Positions 51,538-60,784 of a DNA stretch of 64,000 bases are shown in pieces. How positions within the stretch are numbered: the stretch's first letter is position 1; every line of letters begins with the position of its first letter. The notes beneath the pieces are model-generated. The model saw only the letters and a program-made list of their open reading frames with translations. It was not told the origin of the DNA and made no database searches. A program made the translations under genes and the position numbers. The DNA is from Bacillota bacterium (GTDB lineage: Bacteria > Bacillota > Clostridia > Lachnospirales > Cellulosilyticaceae), in the NCBI GenBank assembly GCA_023412455.1, contig JAEYNQ010000272.1, positions 1 to 64,000 on the forward strand, in the 5' to 3' direction.

Positions 51538-51706
51538 TTCTTCACCCTCAATCCTATAGTCTTTTTTCTATTTTCTCTAGCAAAAGAGAAAGCTTCGTCC
51601 TTTGCTTAACTTCTATCCTATAAATTAAACTTTATTCTATCATACAACAATTTGGGGAACAATATTTTCACATACATTTATCTTGTTTATTTTGAATTAT
51701 TAAAAT

Positions 51707-51735
51707 TTGACAAAAACAAGTGCCTGTACTATACT
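51707..51735 (+). promoter_or_regulatory. Sigma-A promoter of the TPP riboswitch-thiT unit
   Basis: A consensus-quality promoter: TTGACA, exactly 17 nt, TATACT. The predicted start near 51742 is about 17 nt upstream of the TPP aptamer. Confidence 0.82.
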
Positions 51736-51758
51736 TACTTTATTAATCAAATATTCTT

Positions 51759-51889
51759 TTGCTAGGGGAGCTTTTTAGCTGAGAGTGTACATAGCGTACA
51801 GACCCTTATAACTTGCTTACAGATAATGCTGCTGCAAGGAAGCGAATGTGCTACGAGATAATTGAAGCCACACATTCGTGTGGCTTTTT
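51759..51889 (+). ncRNA. TPP (THI-box) riboswitch with terminator
   Basis: The aptamer (51759-51846) has GGGGAGC, GCTGAGAG, GACCCTTATAAC, the conserved GATAATGC and the closing GCAAGGAAGCGA. Downstream, GCCACACATTCGTGTGGC with TTTTT (51867-51889) is the terminator. CGAATGTG at 51843-51850 is complementary to CACATTCG at 51871-51878, giving the competing antiterminator. Thiamine pyrophosphate should switch off thiT. Confidence 0.95.
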
Positions 51890-51944
51890 ATTATTTCTCT
51901 TCACCTTCTAGCAAAGAAATATAATCTTTGAAAGGAGTTTTTTT

Positions 51945-52613
51945 ATGTCTAATATTTTTGCAAAACTTTTTGAAATCAGTCCTCTTGTTTGGGCAGTCCT
52001 AGCCTTTTTGCTTTTACTTTCTCTCTTAGGAATTGTATTTCTTTCAAAAAGGAAGTCACATTCCTCCTCTACCCTAACAACTAAGAAGCTTGTTTATGGT
52101 GGGATGTGTATTGCTCTATCTTTTATTCTTTCTTACATCCGTCTTTATAAAATGCCTCAAGGCGGTTCTATTACTTTAGCTAGTATGTTTCCTATTATTC
52201 TATACTCTATGGTCTTTGGTCCCGTTGCTGGTATTGTAGTAGGTATTGCTGATGGTTTCCTTCATCTCATGCAAGATGCTTGGGTTCTTAACTGGATCCA
52301 GTTGATTTTTGATTATCCACTAGCTTTTGGCTTTTTAGGTCTTTCTGGTATTGCTCCAAAATCTATCAAAAGTATTCAAGTACGTACTATCTTAGCCGTT
52401 TCTATTGCTCTTTTAGGAAGAGGGACCATGCACTTTTTATCTGGCATCATCTTTTTCAAAAATTTCGCCCCAGAAGGTATCAGCCCTGTTGTATATTCCC
52501 TAGGATATAATGCCTCTTATATCCTTCCTGAATTAATCATTACCAGCATACTTTCAATTATACTTATTTCTACACCTATTTATGGGGTAATGAAAAAATC
52601 AGCTGTTTCTTAA
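51945..52613 (+). CDS. thiT: Thiamine transporter ThiT (ECF S-component)
   Basis: Substrate-binding membrane subunit of the ECF thiamine importer (222 aa). After an extra N-terminal helix (about 15-33) the ThiT core starts at TKKLVYGGMCIALSFILSYIRLYKMPQGGSIT; MPQGGSIT is a ThiT hallmark. It continues with MVFGPVAGIVVGIADGFLHLMQDAWVLNWIQLIFDYPLAFGFLGLSG, whose aromatic residues line the thiamine pocket. AAAGGAG precedes the ATG. The general ECF ATPases and T-component are encoded elsewhere. The upstream TPP riboswitch confirms the substrate. Confidence 0.95.
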   Translation: MSNIFAKLFEISPLVWAVLAFLLLLSLLGIVFLSKRKSHSSSTLTTKKLVYGGMCIALSFILSYIRLYKMPQGGSITLASMFPIILYSMVFGPVAGIVVGIADGFLHLMQDAWVLNWIQLIFDYPLAFGFLGLSGIAPKSIKSIQVRTILAVSIALLGRGTMHFLSGIIFFKNFAPEGISPVVYSLGYNASYILPELIITSILSIILISTPIYGVMKKSAVS

Positions 52614-52626
52614 AACTTATATTCAT

Positions 52627-52680
52627 TAGTCACCCTTATTGTTTGGGATTAATTCCAAATAATAAGGGTGACTTTTATTT
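52627..52680. terminator. Bidirectional terminator between thiT and the GAF gene
   Basis: GTCACCCTTATT (52629-52640) and AATAAGGGTGAC (52661-52672), with an inner TTTGGGA/TTCCAAA stem and flanking T and A runs, sit between two convergent genes. Confidence 0.82.
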
Positions 52681-53202
52681 TAAATTTAATAAAAAAGAAC
52701 CACTTTGCTGAATGTGAAATCCTAAAAATAAGGCTATATTTTCACATAACTCTAAATCATCCTCATCAAAAAGTTGCTCATTATGTTTATTAATGAGTTG
52801 AATACATCCTAAGCATTTTTCCTCATTTATAATAGGGACACAAATCATACTTTTCGTTATATAACCTGTTATTTTATCAAAGCGATTAGCTAAGCCTAAA
52901 GTATTTTGACAATTTCGTATAATGACGGATTCTTCATTATTGACAACAATTCCTGCTATTCCCTCACCTAACCCTAAACTTGTATCTTTTAATTTGTCTG
53001 CAACTGGCCCTATTATATATTTCGGATATAACCTTTTTTCCTTGTTATTATAAAACCAAATGGTAGCAGATTCTGCGTCTACAACCTGAGCTACTTCTCT
53101 TAATACAGAATATAAAACCTCGTTAGTCATATGTTCAGAGTGTAACGCCTTAGCTATTTTCCATATAGCTGCCATAGGTTTTACCTTTTTTATTCTCTCC
53201 AA
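52675..53202 (-). CDS. Single GAF-domain protein
   Basis: A 175-residue cytoplasmic protein consisting of one GAF domain: ALHSEHMTNEVLYSVLREVAQVVDAESATIWFY, LGEGIAGIVVNNEESVIIRNC, MICVPIINEEKCLGCIQLINKH and FDEDDLELCENIALFLG. No output domain is attached. TTG 53202, with GGGGGA upstream, is taken as the start; an in-frame ATG at 53175 is an alternative. Single GAF proteins can sense small molecules or act as methionine-sulfoxide reductases. The fRMsr cysteine pattern is not evident, so sensing is more likely. Confidence 0.78.
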   Translation of the reverse strand: MERIKKVKPMAAIWKIAKALHSEHMTNEVLYSVLREVAQVVDAESATIWFYNNKEKRLYPKYIIGPVADKLKDTSLGLGEGIAGIVVNNEESVIIRNCQNTLGLANRFDKITGYITKSMICVPIINEEKCLGCIQLINKHNEQLFDEDDLELCENIALFLGFHIQQSGSFLLNLK

Positions 53203-53537
53203 CTCTGTTCCCCCGTCTCTCTATAAGTATCCGTACAAATCTATTATATATTAAATTTTCATAATAGTGTAAATCCATTTTGCTTTAAATATTTATTTTA
53301 TAGCTATACCTTTGTTCTACTTATTTATTGGCAAAAGCAACATACTACTTTAACTATTATCAATATGATGATTGTGGGCCTGCCAAGCTTGTTGCTACTG
53401 GTTGTTACCCGTTCTACTGTTTTCAATGGATGAAAGGCTATGGTCTACAATCACTTAACATCAAGTATATTATATAGGTTAAACTAAATGGTTGGATTCC
53501 TCTTGTCATAGAGAAAAATAACCGTTTTTCTAACACC

Positions 53538-53575
53538 CAAAAAAAGGTGCCGGGAGTAGCGGCACCTTTTTTTGG
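53538..53575 (-). terminator. Terminator of the gat-aspS2-glnN operon
   Basis: AAAAAAAGGTGCCG and CGGCACCTTTTTTT form a compact GC-rich stem with a GGAGTAG loop. Runs on both sides let it act in either direction; it lies 14 nt after the glnN stop. Confidence 0.9.
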
Positions 53576-53588
53576 AGTATCTATGTGA

Positions 53589-55676
53589 TTATACGTAGAA
53601 GAGTAGGTCTACGTATGTTGGAAATGGCCAATCATGAGCAGGAATTATTGTTTCAAGTTCATCTGCTACTACCCTTAAGGTTTGCATTGCTTCAAAAACA
53701 TATTCCCTATAGAATTTAGCAGCATCAATAGCATCGGAATAGTTCTTTGTCTCTAGTATTAACTTATCAAGCTCCTCTATTTTACTCATTAATGACTCTG
53801 TTAAATTAGAAAGTCTTATAGCATAAGCTTGCTCCTTTTCTAAACTCATGTTGAGAGCTAAATCTTGTTTAACTTTAAGCGTATCAAAAACTTTCTTTGA
53901 GTAGTTGAGTATAGCCGGTAACATTTCTCTCTTAACCATATCTAACATAGTGAGAGCTTCTATATTAATAGCTTTTGAATAGCCCTCTAACATAATCTCA
54001 CAACGAGATATAACTTCTGCTTTTGTAAAGATATTGTGTTTAACAAAAAGGTTGATACTTTCTTCAGAAGCAAAAGCTGGAAGGGCTTCAACTGATGTTT
54101 TTAAGTTGTTAAGGCCACGTCTTTTTGCTTCTTCTACCCACTCATCACTATAGTTATTACCATTGAAGATAATTCTTTTATGCTTCTCCATCGTTTCTTT
54201 TACAATAGCTAATACTTCTGTTTGTAAATCACTGGCTTTATCTAAACGATCTGCAAATTTCTCTAATTCTTCAGCCACTATTGTATTTAGCACAATGTTG
54301 GTTCCTGCAATAGACGCTGAAGAGCCTAACATTCTAAACTCAAATTTATTTCCTGTAAAAGCAAATGGTGAAGTTCTATTACGATCTGTTGTATCTCTTG
54401 CAAACCTAGGAAGTGCTGTCACACCTGTTTCCATAAAGCACTTGGTTGTTTCTTCAGCAACCTGGCCTTTTTCGATGCATTCTAAAATATGTGTGAGTTC
54501 ATCTCCTAAAAACATAGATACAATGGCAGGAGGTGCTTCATTAGCCCCTAATCGATGGTCGTTCCCTGCACTGGCAGCAGAAACTCTTAAAAGGTCTGCA
54601 TATTCATCAACAGCTTTAATTACAGCTGCTAAAAATACTAAAAACTGTGTATTATCCTTTGGTGATTTGCCTGGTTCTAGGAGATTTTCTCCTGTATTTG
54701 TTGAAATAGACCAGTTATTGTGTTTACCTGAACCATTTACACCTGCAAAAGGTTTTTCGTGAAGCAAACAGACAAGTCCATGTCTCTCTGCTACCCTCTT
54801 CATAAGTTCCATTGTTAATTGGTTATGATCTGTAGCGATATTTGTTGTACCAAAGATAGGTGCTAACTCGTGTTGAGCTGGTGCTACTTCATTGTGCTCT
54901 GTTTTAGCCAAAATACCTAACTTCCACAATTCTTCATTTAGGTCTTTCATATACTCCGCAACTCTTGTACGAATATTTCCAAAGTAATGATCCTCTAGTT
55001 CTTGCCCTTTAGGAGGCTTTGCACCAAAAAGTGTTCTTCCCGTTAAAATAAGGTCTTTACGTTTTTTGTACATTTCCTTATCTATTAAGAAGTATTCTTG
55101 TTCTGGGCCTACAGTAGTAGTAACCCTTGTTACATTTTTTCCAAATTTAGCTAAAATACGAAGTGCTTGCACATTGATAGCTTCCATCGAACGAAGTAGC
55201 GGAGTTTTTTTGTCCAGTACCTCTCCACTATATGAACCAAAAGCTGTAGGTATATAAAGTGTTCCATCTTTCACAAAAGCATAAGAGGTTGGGTCCCATG
55301 TGGTATATCCTCTCGCTTCAAAGGTGGCACGAAGACCTCCTGAAGGGAAGGATGACGCATCTGGTTCTCCTTTAATAAGCTCCTTACCTGAGAACTCCAT
55401 AATAATCCTACCATCTGATGTAGGTGAAATAAAGGCATCGTGCTTCTCAGCCGTAATACCTGTCATTGGTTGAAACCAATGAGTAAAATGAGTGGCTCCT
55501 TTCTCAAGTGCCCAATCCTTCATAGAACTGGCTACAACCTCTGCTACCTCTGGCTTAAGCTCTGTCCCTTCTGCCATTGTCTTTTTAAGAGATTTAAAAA
55601 TATTTTTGGGTAATCTCGTTTGCATTACTGCCTCGTTAAATACATTACATCCAAACATTTCTGATACTACTGTCAT
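53589..55676 (-). CDS. glnN: Type III glutamine synthetase (GlnN)
   Basis: Glutamate + ammonia + ATP to glutamine; 695 aa, the length of the GSIII class. Diagnostic segments are [78 protein letters not shown] and [26 protein letters not shown] precedes the ATG. It lies only 53 nt after the aspS2 stop with no terminator between them, so glutamine is made from the same transcript as the glutamine-consuming GatCAB amidotransferase. Regulation by attenuation at the gatC leader would cover it. Confidence 0.95.
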   Translation of the reverse strand: MTVVSEMFGCNVFNEAVMQTRLPKNIFKSLKKTMAEGTELKPEVAEVVASSMKDWALEKGATHFTHWFQPMTGITAEKHDAFISPTSDGRIIMEFSGKELIKGEPDASSFPSGGLRATFEARGYTTWDPTSYAFVKDGTLYIPTAFGSYSGEVLDKKTPLLRSMEAINVQALRILAKFGKNVTRVTTTVGPEQEYFLIDKEMYKKRKDLILTGRTLFGAKPPKGQELEDHYFGNIRTRVAEYMKDLNEELWKLGILAKTEHNEVAPAQHELAPIFGTTNIATDHNQLTMELMKRVAERHGLVCLLHEKPFAGVNGSGKHNNWSISTNTGENLLEPGKSPKDNTQFLVFLAAVIKAVDEYADLLRVSAASAGNDHRLGANEAPPAIVSMFLGDELTHILECIEKGQVAEETTKCFMETGVTALPRFARDTTDRNRTSPFAFTGNKFEFRMLGSSASIAGTNIVLNTIVAEELEKFADRLDKASDLQTEVLAIVKETMEKHKRIIFNGNNYSDEWVEEAKRRGLNNLKTSVEALPAFASEESINLFVKHNIFTKAEVISRCEIMLEGYSKAINIEALTMLDMVKREMLPAILNYSKKVFDTLKVKQDLALNMSLEKEQAYAIRLSNLTESLMSKIEELDKLILETKNYSDAIDAAKFYREYVFEAMQTLRVVADELETIIPAHDWPFPTYVDLLFYV

Positions 55677-55729
55677 AATAAATTCCTCCTCAATTAATCC
55701 TGTTTTATTTTTATTTATTATCTTTTGCT

Positions 55730-57046
55730 TTAAGGCTCTAGGCGATGAACATCTCTTGGAAACATGCTTGCCTGCCTTACATTTTGGAGATCCAAGAGCT
55801 TCATTACCAACCTTTCAAGTCCTATTCCCAGTCCACCATGAGGTGGCATTCCATATTTATGACTATTTAAGTAATGATAAAATTCTTCTGGGTGCATAGC
55901 CATTTCCTTCATCTTGGCAACTTGCTCCTGATAGTCATGAATGCGTTGTCCCCCTGTTGTAATCTCTAGTCCTCTGAAAAGCAAGTCAAAGCTTAATGCA
56001 AACCTAGGATCTTCTCTATCGTTCATAGCATAGAAAGGTCTTTTAGATGCTGGAAAATGGGTAATAAATACAAACTCACTCCCCCAGTGCTTTTTTGCAT
56101 ATTCGCAAAGTAACACTTCATCTTCAGGTTCTAAATCATATTTATTCTTTCCCCCTCTTCCCTTCATAAGCTCTATAGCTTCTACAAAGGTTAGTGAAGG
56201 AATAGTATCTATTACAGGAAGAGTCACTCCTAAGGTTTGGAGATATTCTTTGTAATACCTATCAAGGTACTTTATAACATGCTTTAGCAGAGCTGTTTCC
56301 ATTTCCATGACATCATACATGCTATCAATATATGCCATCTCAAAATCAAGGCCTATATATTCATTAAGGTGCCTTGAGGTATTGTGCTTTTCTGCACGAT
56401 ACACCGGTGCTATTTCAAAAACTCTATCAAAAAATGTCACGCATGTTTGCTTGTAAAACTGTGGGCTCTGGGCTAAATAAGCTTCTTGATTAAAATAATC
56501 TAGCTTAAAAATGTTGGCGCCTCCCTCAGCTCCAGCTGCTACTATCTTAGGAGTAAAGACCTGGGTAAAGCCTTCTTGTATCATAAATTCTCTAAAGCCT
56601 GATACAACCCCCTCTTGAATCTTAAAAATAGCTTTTTCATAAGGATTACGTAGAGCAACACTCCGATTATCTAGGTTTGCCTCAAGTCCACACCCTATTT
56701 TTTTATGCGCTACATTAAGTGGATATTCTCCATATGGCATACTTAACAGCTTCAGTTCTGTCAGTAAAACCTCAAAACCTAGTAAAGACCTTTCATCTTT
56801 TCGTATAGAGCCTTTTGCTTTAACATAGCACCCTACTTTTAGCTCCTCTATCTTATCCTTACATCTGTCTTTCTCATAAATAGCCTGTATCAGATATCTA
56901 CCTGTTCTTAAGATCACAAATGAGAATTCACTCATAGTTCTTATCTTATGAATACAAGCATCAATGGTTACTTCCTTATCAACCTGTTGCTTTAGCATTT
57001 CAATATCTATCGTTTTAATACGATCTACTCCATCCATTGCTAACAT
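55730..57046 (-). CDS. aspS: Aspartyl-tRNA synthetase, archaeal/non-discriminating type (AspS2)
   Basis: Charges tRNA-Asp and probably tRNA-Asn with aspartate (438 aa). An OB-fold anticodon-binding domain covers about 20-115. The class II catalytic core has [45 protein letters not shown] (motif 2) and [14 protein letters not shown] (motif 3). The compact size and lack of the bacterial GAD insertion mark the archaeal-type enzyme; asparaginyl-tRNA synthetases are close relatives. Placed directly after gatB, it should supply Asp-tRNA-Asn to GatCAB. ATG 57046 is chosen, with GGGAGTGGAG upstream; the GTG at 57055 lies in that site. Spacing to gatB is about 16 nt. Confidence 0.9.
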   Translation of the reverse strand: MLAMDGVDRIKTIDIEMLKQQVDKEVTIDACIHKIRTMSEFSFVILRTGRYLIQAIYEKDRCKDKIEELKVGCYVKAKGSIRKDERSLLGFEVLLTELKLLSMPYGEYPLNVAHKKIGCGLEANLDNRSVALRNPYEKAIFKIQEGVVSGFREFMIQEGFTQVFTPKIVAAGAEGGANIFKLDYFNQEAYLAQSPQFYKQTCVTFFDRVFEIAPVYRAEKHNTSRHLNEYIGLDFEMAYIDSMYDVMEMETALLKHVIKYLDRYYKEYLQTLGVTLPVIDTIPSLTFVEAIELMKGRGGKNKYDLEPEDEVLLCEYAKKHWGSEFVFITHFPASKRPFYAMNDREDPRFALSFDLLFRGLEITTGGQRIHDYQEQVAKMKEMAMHPEEFYHYLNSHKYGMPPHGGLGIGLERLVMKLLDLQNVRQASMFPRDVHRLEP

Positions 57047-57062
57047 AGACTCCACTCCCTTC

Positions 57063-58502
57063 TTACTTTCGTTTTACCAGTTCCCCTTCAAGTATTTCTT
57101 TTATTGTCTTAGGGTTTGCCCTACCCGCAAGCCTCTTACTACATTGCCCCATCAGGAAACCAAATAACTTATCTTTACCCTGCAAGTACCCTATAACTTC
57201 TTCTTTAAATTCATTAACTACAGAAATAACAACCTCTTTAATTTCCTGAGAGTTATCATTCATGAGGTAGCCTTGTTCTTTTGCAATCTCCATAGGCTCT
57301 TTTTGTCCTTCTAGCATAACTTTTAATATGGCCTTAGCATTATTCTTATTAACGACATTCTCTTCTGCCATCTTAACTAAAGTAGCAAAGCTTTCAGCTG
57401 AAAAAGGGATCTCACCACTACTTACTTCACCCTCATTTATATAATGCATGAGCTCTACAATTACAAAGTTGGCAACAGCCTTATAGTTTGGATAACTCTC
57501 TATGGCCTCATTATAGAAATCTGAAATGGCCTTATCTGCTATAAGGATTTGTGCATCAGCCTTACTTAATTCGTATGTTGTCGTATAGCTACTTAACCTC
57601 TCATCAATAAGTGTTGGTAATTCTTTATTAATCTCCTCTATGTCTTTCTCTGTAACGCGAATAGGTATAATATCTGGCTCTTTAAAATATCTATAATCAT
57701 GTGCATCCTCTTTGGAACGCATAGAAACGGTTATACCCCTATTGTCATTAAACTTCCTTGTTTCTTGAATAACAACTTCTCCTGCATTTAATAGTTTTGT
57801 TTGTCTCTCTATTTCATAGTCAATGGCTCTTACAATCGATTTAAGAGAGTTAAGATTTTTAATCTCGACCTTTGTTCCTAGCTTTGTAGCATCTGCCCTT
57901 TTAAGTGAAACGTTAACATCTGCTCTCAGAGATCCTTCTTCCATTCTGCAAAGACTTACCCCTGCATATTGAAGAAGCCCTGCTACCTTTTCTATATAAG
58001 CTCTTGCCTCTTCTGCCGAAGATATATCCGGTTCAGATACAATTTCTAAAAGGGGAACACCACATCTGTTATAATCTGCAAGGCTAGTATTCTCAATATC
58101 ATCATGGATAAGCTTTCCTGCATCCTCTTCAATATGAGCATGATGAATACGAATATATTTCTCACCTTGATCCCCCTCTATTTTTACCTTCCCTGAAAGG
58201 CATATAGGCAAATCAAATTGAGAGATTTGATAAGCTTTTGGAAGGTCTGGATAAAAGTAATTCTTTCTATCTATTTTTGAATAATGATTAATGGCACAAC
58301 CTAACGCTAAACCCGCCTTAATAGCACATCTTACTACTTCTTGATTAAGTACAGGCAAGGTCCCTGGAAGTCCTGTACATACGGGACAGCATCTTGTATT
58401 TTGTTCCCCCCCAAAGTCTACCTCACAGCCACAAAATATTTTTGTTTTTGTAAGAAGCTGGGCATGTATTTCAAGTCCAATAACAGGAATATAATTTGAC
58501 AT
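57063..58502 (-). CDS. gatB: Asp/Glu-tRNA amidotransferase subunit B
   Basis: Kinase and tRNA-binding subunit of GatCAB (479 aa). It activates the misacylated Asp- or Glu-tRNA by phosphorylation. The cradle domain starts IPVIGLEIHAQLLTKTKIFCGC; CPVCTGLPGTLPVLN supplies zinc ligands; DYNRCGVPLLEIVSEPD and the C-terminal YqeY-like tail domain (FLMGQCSKRLAGRANPKTIKEIL) are present. The start is ATG 58502; the GTG at 58511 is part of the ribosome site GGGTAGGTG. It follows gatA and precedes aspS2. Confidence 0.95.
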   Translation of the reverse strand: MSNYIPVIGLEIHAQLLTKTKIFCGCEVDFGGEQNTRCCPVCTGLPGTLPVLNQEVVRCAIKAGLALGCAINHYSKIDRKNYFYPDLPKAYQISQFDLPICLSGKVKIEGDQGEKYIRIHHAHIEEDAGKLIHDDIENTSLADYNRCGVPLLEIVSEPDISSAEEARAYIEKVAGLLQYAGVSLCRMEEGSLRADVNVSLKRADATKLGTKVEIKNLNSLKSIVRAIDYEIERQTKLLNAGEVVIQETRKFNDNRGITVSMRSKEDAHDYRYFKEPDIIPIRVTEKDIEEINKELPTLIDERLSSYTTTYELSKADAQILIADKAISDFYNEAIESYPNYKAVANFVIVELMHYINEGEVSSGEIPFSAESFATLVKMAEENVVNKNNAKAILKVMLEGQKEPMEIAKEQGYLMNDNSQEIKEVVISVVNEFKEEVIGYLQGKDKLFGFLMGQCSKRLAGRANPKTIKEILEGELVKRK

Positions 58503-58521
58503 ATTCTTCACCTACCCTTTC

Positions 58522-59970
58522 TTATAAACTTGGTGTTTTTCTTATAAAACCTTTTTCAAATGCATCTGCCACCTGAATAACTTTTGCATCTTCAAAAGCT
58601 TTACCTACAATAGACATCCCAATTGGCATATTGTCTTTATCATAACCACAAGTTGTTGAAAGACCAGGAAGGCCTGCAATATTCACTGTAACTGTACAAA
58701 TATCTGCTAAATACATTTTTACTGGATCATTTTCAATAGCTCCTATTTTAAAAGCAACTGTAGGTGTTGTTGGAGTAAGCATGACATCACATTTCTCAAA
58801 AATCTTGTTGTACTCCTCTTTTATCTTTTGTCTTATATAAAGTGCTTTTTTATAATAAGCATCATAATAGCCACTAGATAAAGCATAAGTTCCTAATAAA
58901 ATTCTTCTTTTTACTTCATCACCAAAGCCTTCCTTTCGTGTGCGTTCAATGCGTTCCCCATAAGTTTTAGCATGTGGTGTACAATATCCAAATTTAATCC
59001 CATCATATCTCGAAAGATTTGAACTAGCTTCTGCTGAAGCAAGTAAGTAATAAGCTGCTATGGCATATTTAAGACTGGGCATGGATACCTCTTCAATATA
59101 TGCTCCCATTTCTTCATATTGCTTGGCTGCCCTAAGCACTGCATCTCTTACCTCTTTATCAATTCCTTCATCAAAAAATTCCTTGGGTAAAGCAATTTTC
59201 ATTCCCTTAATCTCTTTACCGAGTTCACTCTCAAAATCTATTTCCCTCAAGGAAGAAGTACTATCATTAAAATCATGACCACCTATTGTATTTAAAAGAG
59301 TGGCACATTCACGTGCACTATGGGCCATAGGTCCTATTTGATCAAGAGAACTACCAAAAGCTACAAGCCCAAACCGAGAAACACTTCCATAAGTAGGCTT
59401 CATCCCTGTTACTCCACAAAAAGCTGCTGGTTGCCTAATAGACCCCCCTGTATCTGAACCAAGTGCTGCAACAGTAAGTTTTGCTACAACAGCTGCTGCA
59501 CTCCCACCAGAAGATCCTCCTGGCACCCTTGTTATATCCCAAGGATTTTTTGTTTTATTAAAGTAACAAGTCTGTGTGGAGCCACCCATGGCGAATTCAT
59601 CCATACTCGTCTTTCCAAGGATAACTACCTTTTGCTCCATAAGTTTATTAATTACTGTAGCATTATAGGGTGATTTAAAGTTTTCTAACATCTTTGAACC
59701 ACAAGTCGTTGGTACCCCCTCCATGCACATATTATCTTTAACACTTATTGGGATACCTGTAAGGGCACTACCTTCACCCTTAGCTATTTTTTTATCTGCT
59801 TCTTTTGCTGTCTCTAATGCTTGATCCCTACATACTGTGATATAACTCTCTATTTGTGAATCCATTCTCTCAATCCGATCTAAGTAATACCTAGTGAGTT
59901 CCACGCAAGATAACTCTCTATTGTCTAATAATCTCCTTAACTCAACAATACTCTTATCACATAGCTCCAT
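58522..59970 (-). CDS. gatA: Asp/Glu-tRNA amidotransferase subunit A
   Basis: Glutaminase subunit of GatCAB (482 aa). The amidase signature with its catalytic triad is complete: Lys in ISVKDNMC (near 80), the cis-Ser and the nucleophile in VPGGSSGGSAAAVVA (about 149-163), then SDTGGSIRQPAAFCG. It releases ammonia from glutamine and passes it to GatB. AAGGAGGAACATT precedes the ATG. It is 11 nt downstream of gatC. Confidence 0.96.
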   Translation of the reverse strand: MELCDKSIVELRRLLDNRELSCVELTRYYLDRIERMDSQIESYITVCRDQALETAKEADKKIAKGEGSALTGIPISVKDNMCMEGVPTTCGSKMLENFKSPYNATVINKLMEQKVVILGKTSMDEFAMGGSTQTCYFNKTKNPWDITRVPGGSSGGSAAAVVAKLTVAALGSDTGGSIRQPAAFCGVTGMKPTYGSVSRFGLVAFGSSLDQIGPMAHSARECATLLNTIGGHDFNDSTSSLREIDFESELGKEIKGMKIALPKEFFDEGIDKEVRDAVLRAAKQYEEMGAYIEEVSMPSLKYAIAAYYLLASAEASSNLSRYDGIKFGYCTPHAKTYGERIERTRKEGFGDEVKRRILLGTYALSSGYYDAYYKKALYIRQKIKEEYNKIFEKCDVMLTPTTPTVAFKIGAIENDPVKMYLADICTVTVNIAGLPGLSTTCGYDKDNMPIGMSIVGKAFEDAKVIQVADAFEKGFIRKTPSL

Positions 59971-59981
59971 AATGTTCCTCC

Positions 59982-60266
59982 TTACTCCATAACCTTTGGT
60001 ACTACGAAAAAACCATCTTTTTGATGAGATGCATTTTGTAGAAGTTTCTCCCTATCATACGAACTTTTTTTAATATCTTGTCTTAATTCATTAAGGTGTA
60101 CTCCCTCACCTACATTTAGATTCTCCTGTTCTAAAGTAAGATCATTTATTGTATCCATTAATTCTACAATTGCTCCCATTTCAGCTACCAACTTAGGCTT
60201 ACTTTCTTCTTCTATCTCTATCTTTGAAAGCTTTGCTAAATAAGTAATTAAATCAGTGTCTAACAT
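59982..60266 (-). CDS. gatC: Asp/Glu-tRNA amidotransferase subunit C
   Basis: Small structural subunit (94 aa) that wraps GatA and GatB. It shows the usual YLAKLSKIEIEE start, a central MDTINDLTLEQENLNVGEGVHLNELRQD and a late QKDGFFVVPKVME end. The start is ATG 60266; the GTG at 60275 lies within the ribosome site AGTAGGTG. It is the first gene of the operon and has a promoter and a hairpin terminator in its leader. Confidence 0.93.
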   Translation of the reverse strand: MLDTDLITYLAKLSKIEIEEESKPKLVAEMGAIVELMDTINDLTLEQENLNVGEGVHLNELRQDIKKSSYDREKLLQNASHQKDGFFVVPKVME

Positions 60267-60316
60267 AATACTCACCTACTCTCTACTTGTTTTTACAGAC
60301 TACTCCATAGGTCCAA

Positions 60317-60375
60317 GAATAAAAAAAGAGGCTAACTCAATAACACTTACTGTGTTATTTTGTTAGCCCCTTTGC
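60317..60375 (-). terminator. Leader terminator (attenuator candidate) upstream of gatC
   Basis: On the minus strand GGGGCTAAC, AATAACAC, an AGTAA loop, GTGTTATT and GTTAGCCTC form a stacked hairpin followed by TTTTTTT. The promoter at 60400-60428 lies upstream and gatC starts about 50 nt downstream, so read-through must be controlled or partial. No T-box sequence is present. Confidence 0.72.
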
Positions 60376-60399
60376 TAATTTGTATTCTCTTTGCGTCCG

Positions 60400-60428
60400 A
60401 TTATATATTTTTTTTTCTAAAAGTTCAA
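60400..60428 (-). promoter_or_regulatory. Sigma-A promoter of the gat-aspS2-glnN operon
   Basis: On the minus strand TTGAAC, exactly 17 nt, then TATAAT. The predicted start is near 60393, giving a leader of about 125 nt that contains the terminator hairpin. Confidence 0.75.
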
Positions 60429-60630
60429 GACCTTTTTTGAAAAAATTTTAAAATTTAATTATTTTACTTTTATCAATATTTTATTTCCACTTTTCAGAAA
60501 GGTTCATATTTGCATAAATAAATATTTTTTATTCTCTTTATTAATTTATTTGAATATTATATTTCTATATTTATATATTATTATTCTAGTTAAAAAAATG
60601 AATCTTAATTTAAGTTATCTTGCAAAATTA

Positions 60631-60659
60631 TTGACTTTCAAAAAGAATAATGGTATTAA
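60631..60659 (+). promoter_or_regulatory. Candidate promoter of the glutamate synthase operon
   Basis: TTGACT, 17 nt, TATTAA. The hairpin at 60676 would begin only about 10 nt into this transcript. AT-rich DNA further upstream offers other weak matches (for example TTGAAT near 60550 with TATATT). Confidence 0.4.
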
Positions 60660-60675
60660 TATTTATATAGAAGAA

Positions 60676-60730
60676 CAATGGCGTTCTTTGAGTGTAAAAG
60701 CACTCAAAGTGCGCCATTTTTTTATTTTTA
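60676..60730 (+). terminator. Leader terminator (attenuator candidate) upstream of glutamate synthase
   Basis: AATGGCG.TCTTTGAGTG, a TAAAA loop and CACTCAAAG..CGCCATT are followed by TTTTTATTTTT. The T run lies on the plus-strand side only. It sits about 55 nt before the first gene of the operon and thus must be bypassed for expression. Confidence 0.72.
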
Positions 60731-60784
60731 TTTTTCTATTCTATTTTTGGAGTATATTTTATATTTTTTATGGAGGAGATCTAT

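Noticed and set aside
53340..53480. Plus-strand frame QYDDCGPAKLVATGC... resembling a peptidase C39 start
   Set aside because: The DCGPA match is suggestive of a bacteriocin-exporter protease, but it lies in a short stretch with no ribosome site, start or continuing domain; left as a chance or very old remnant.
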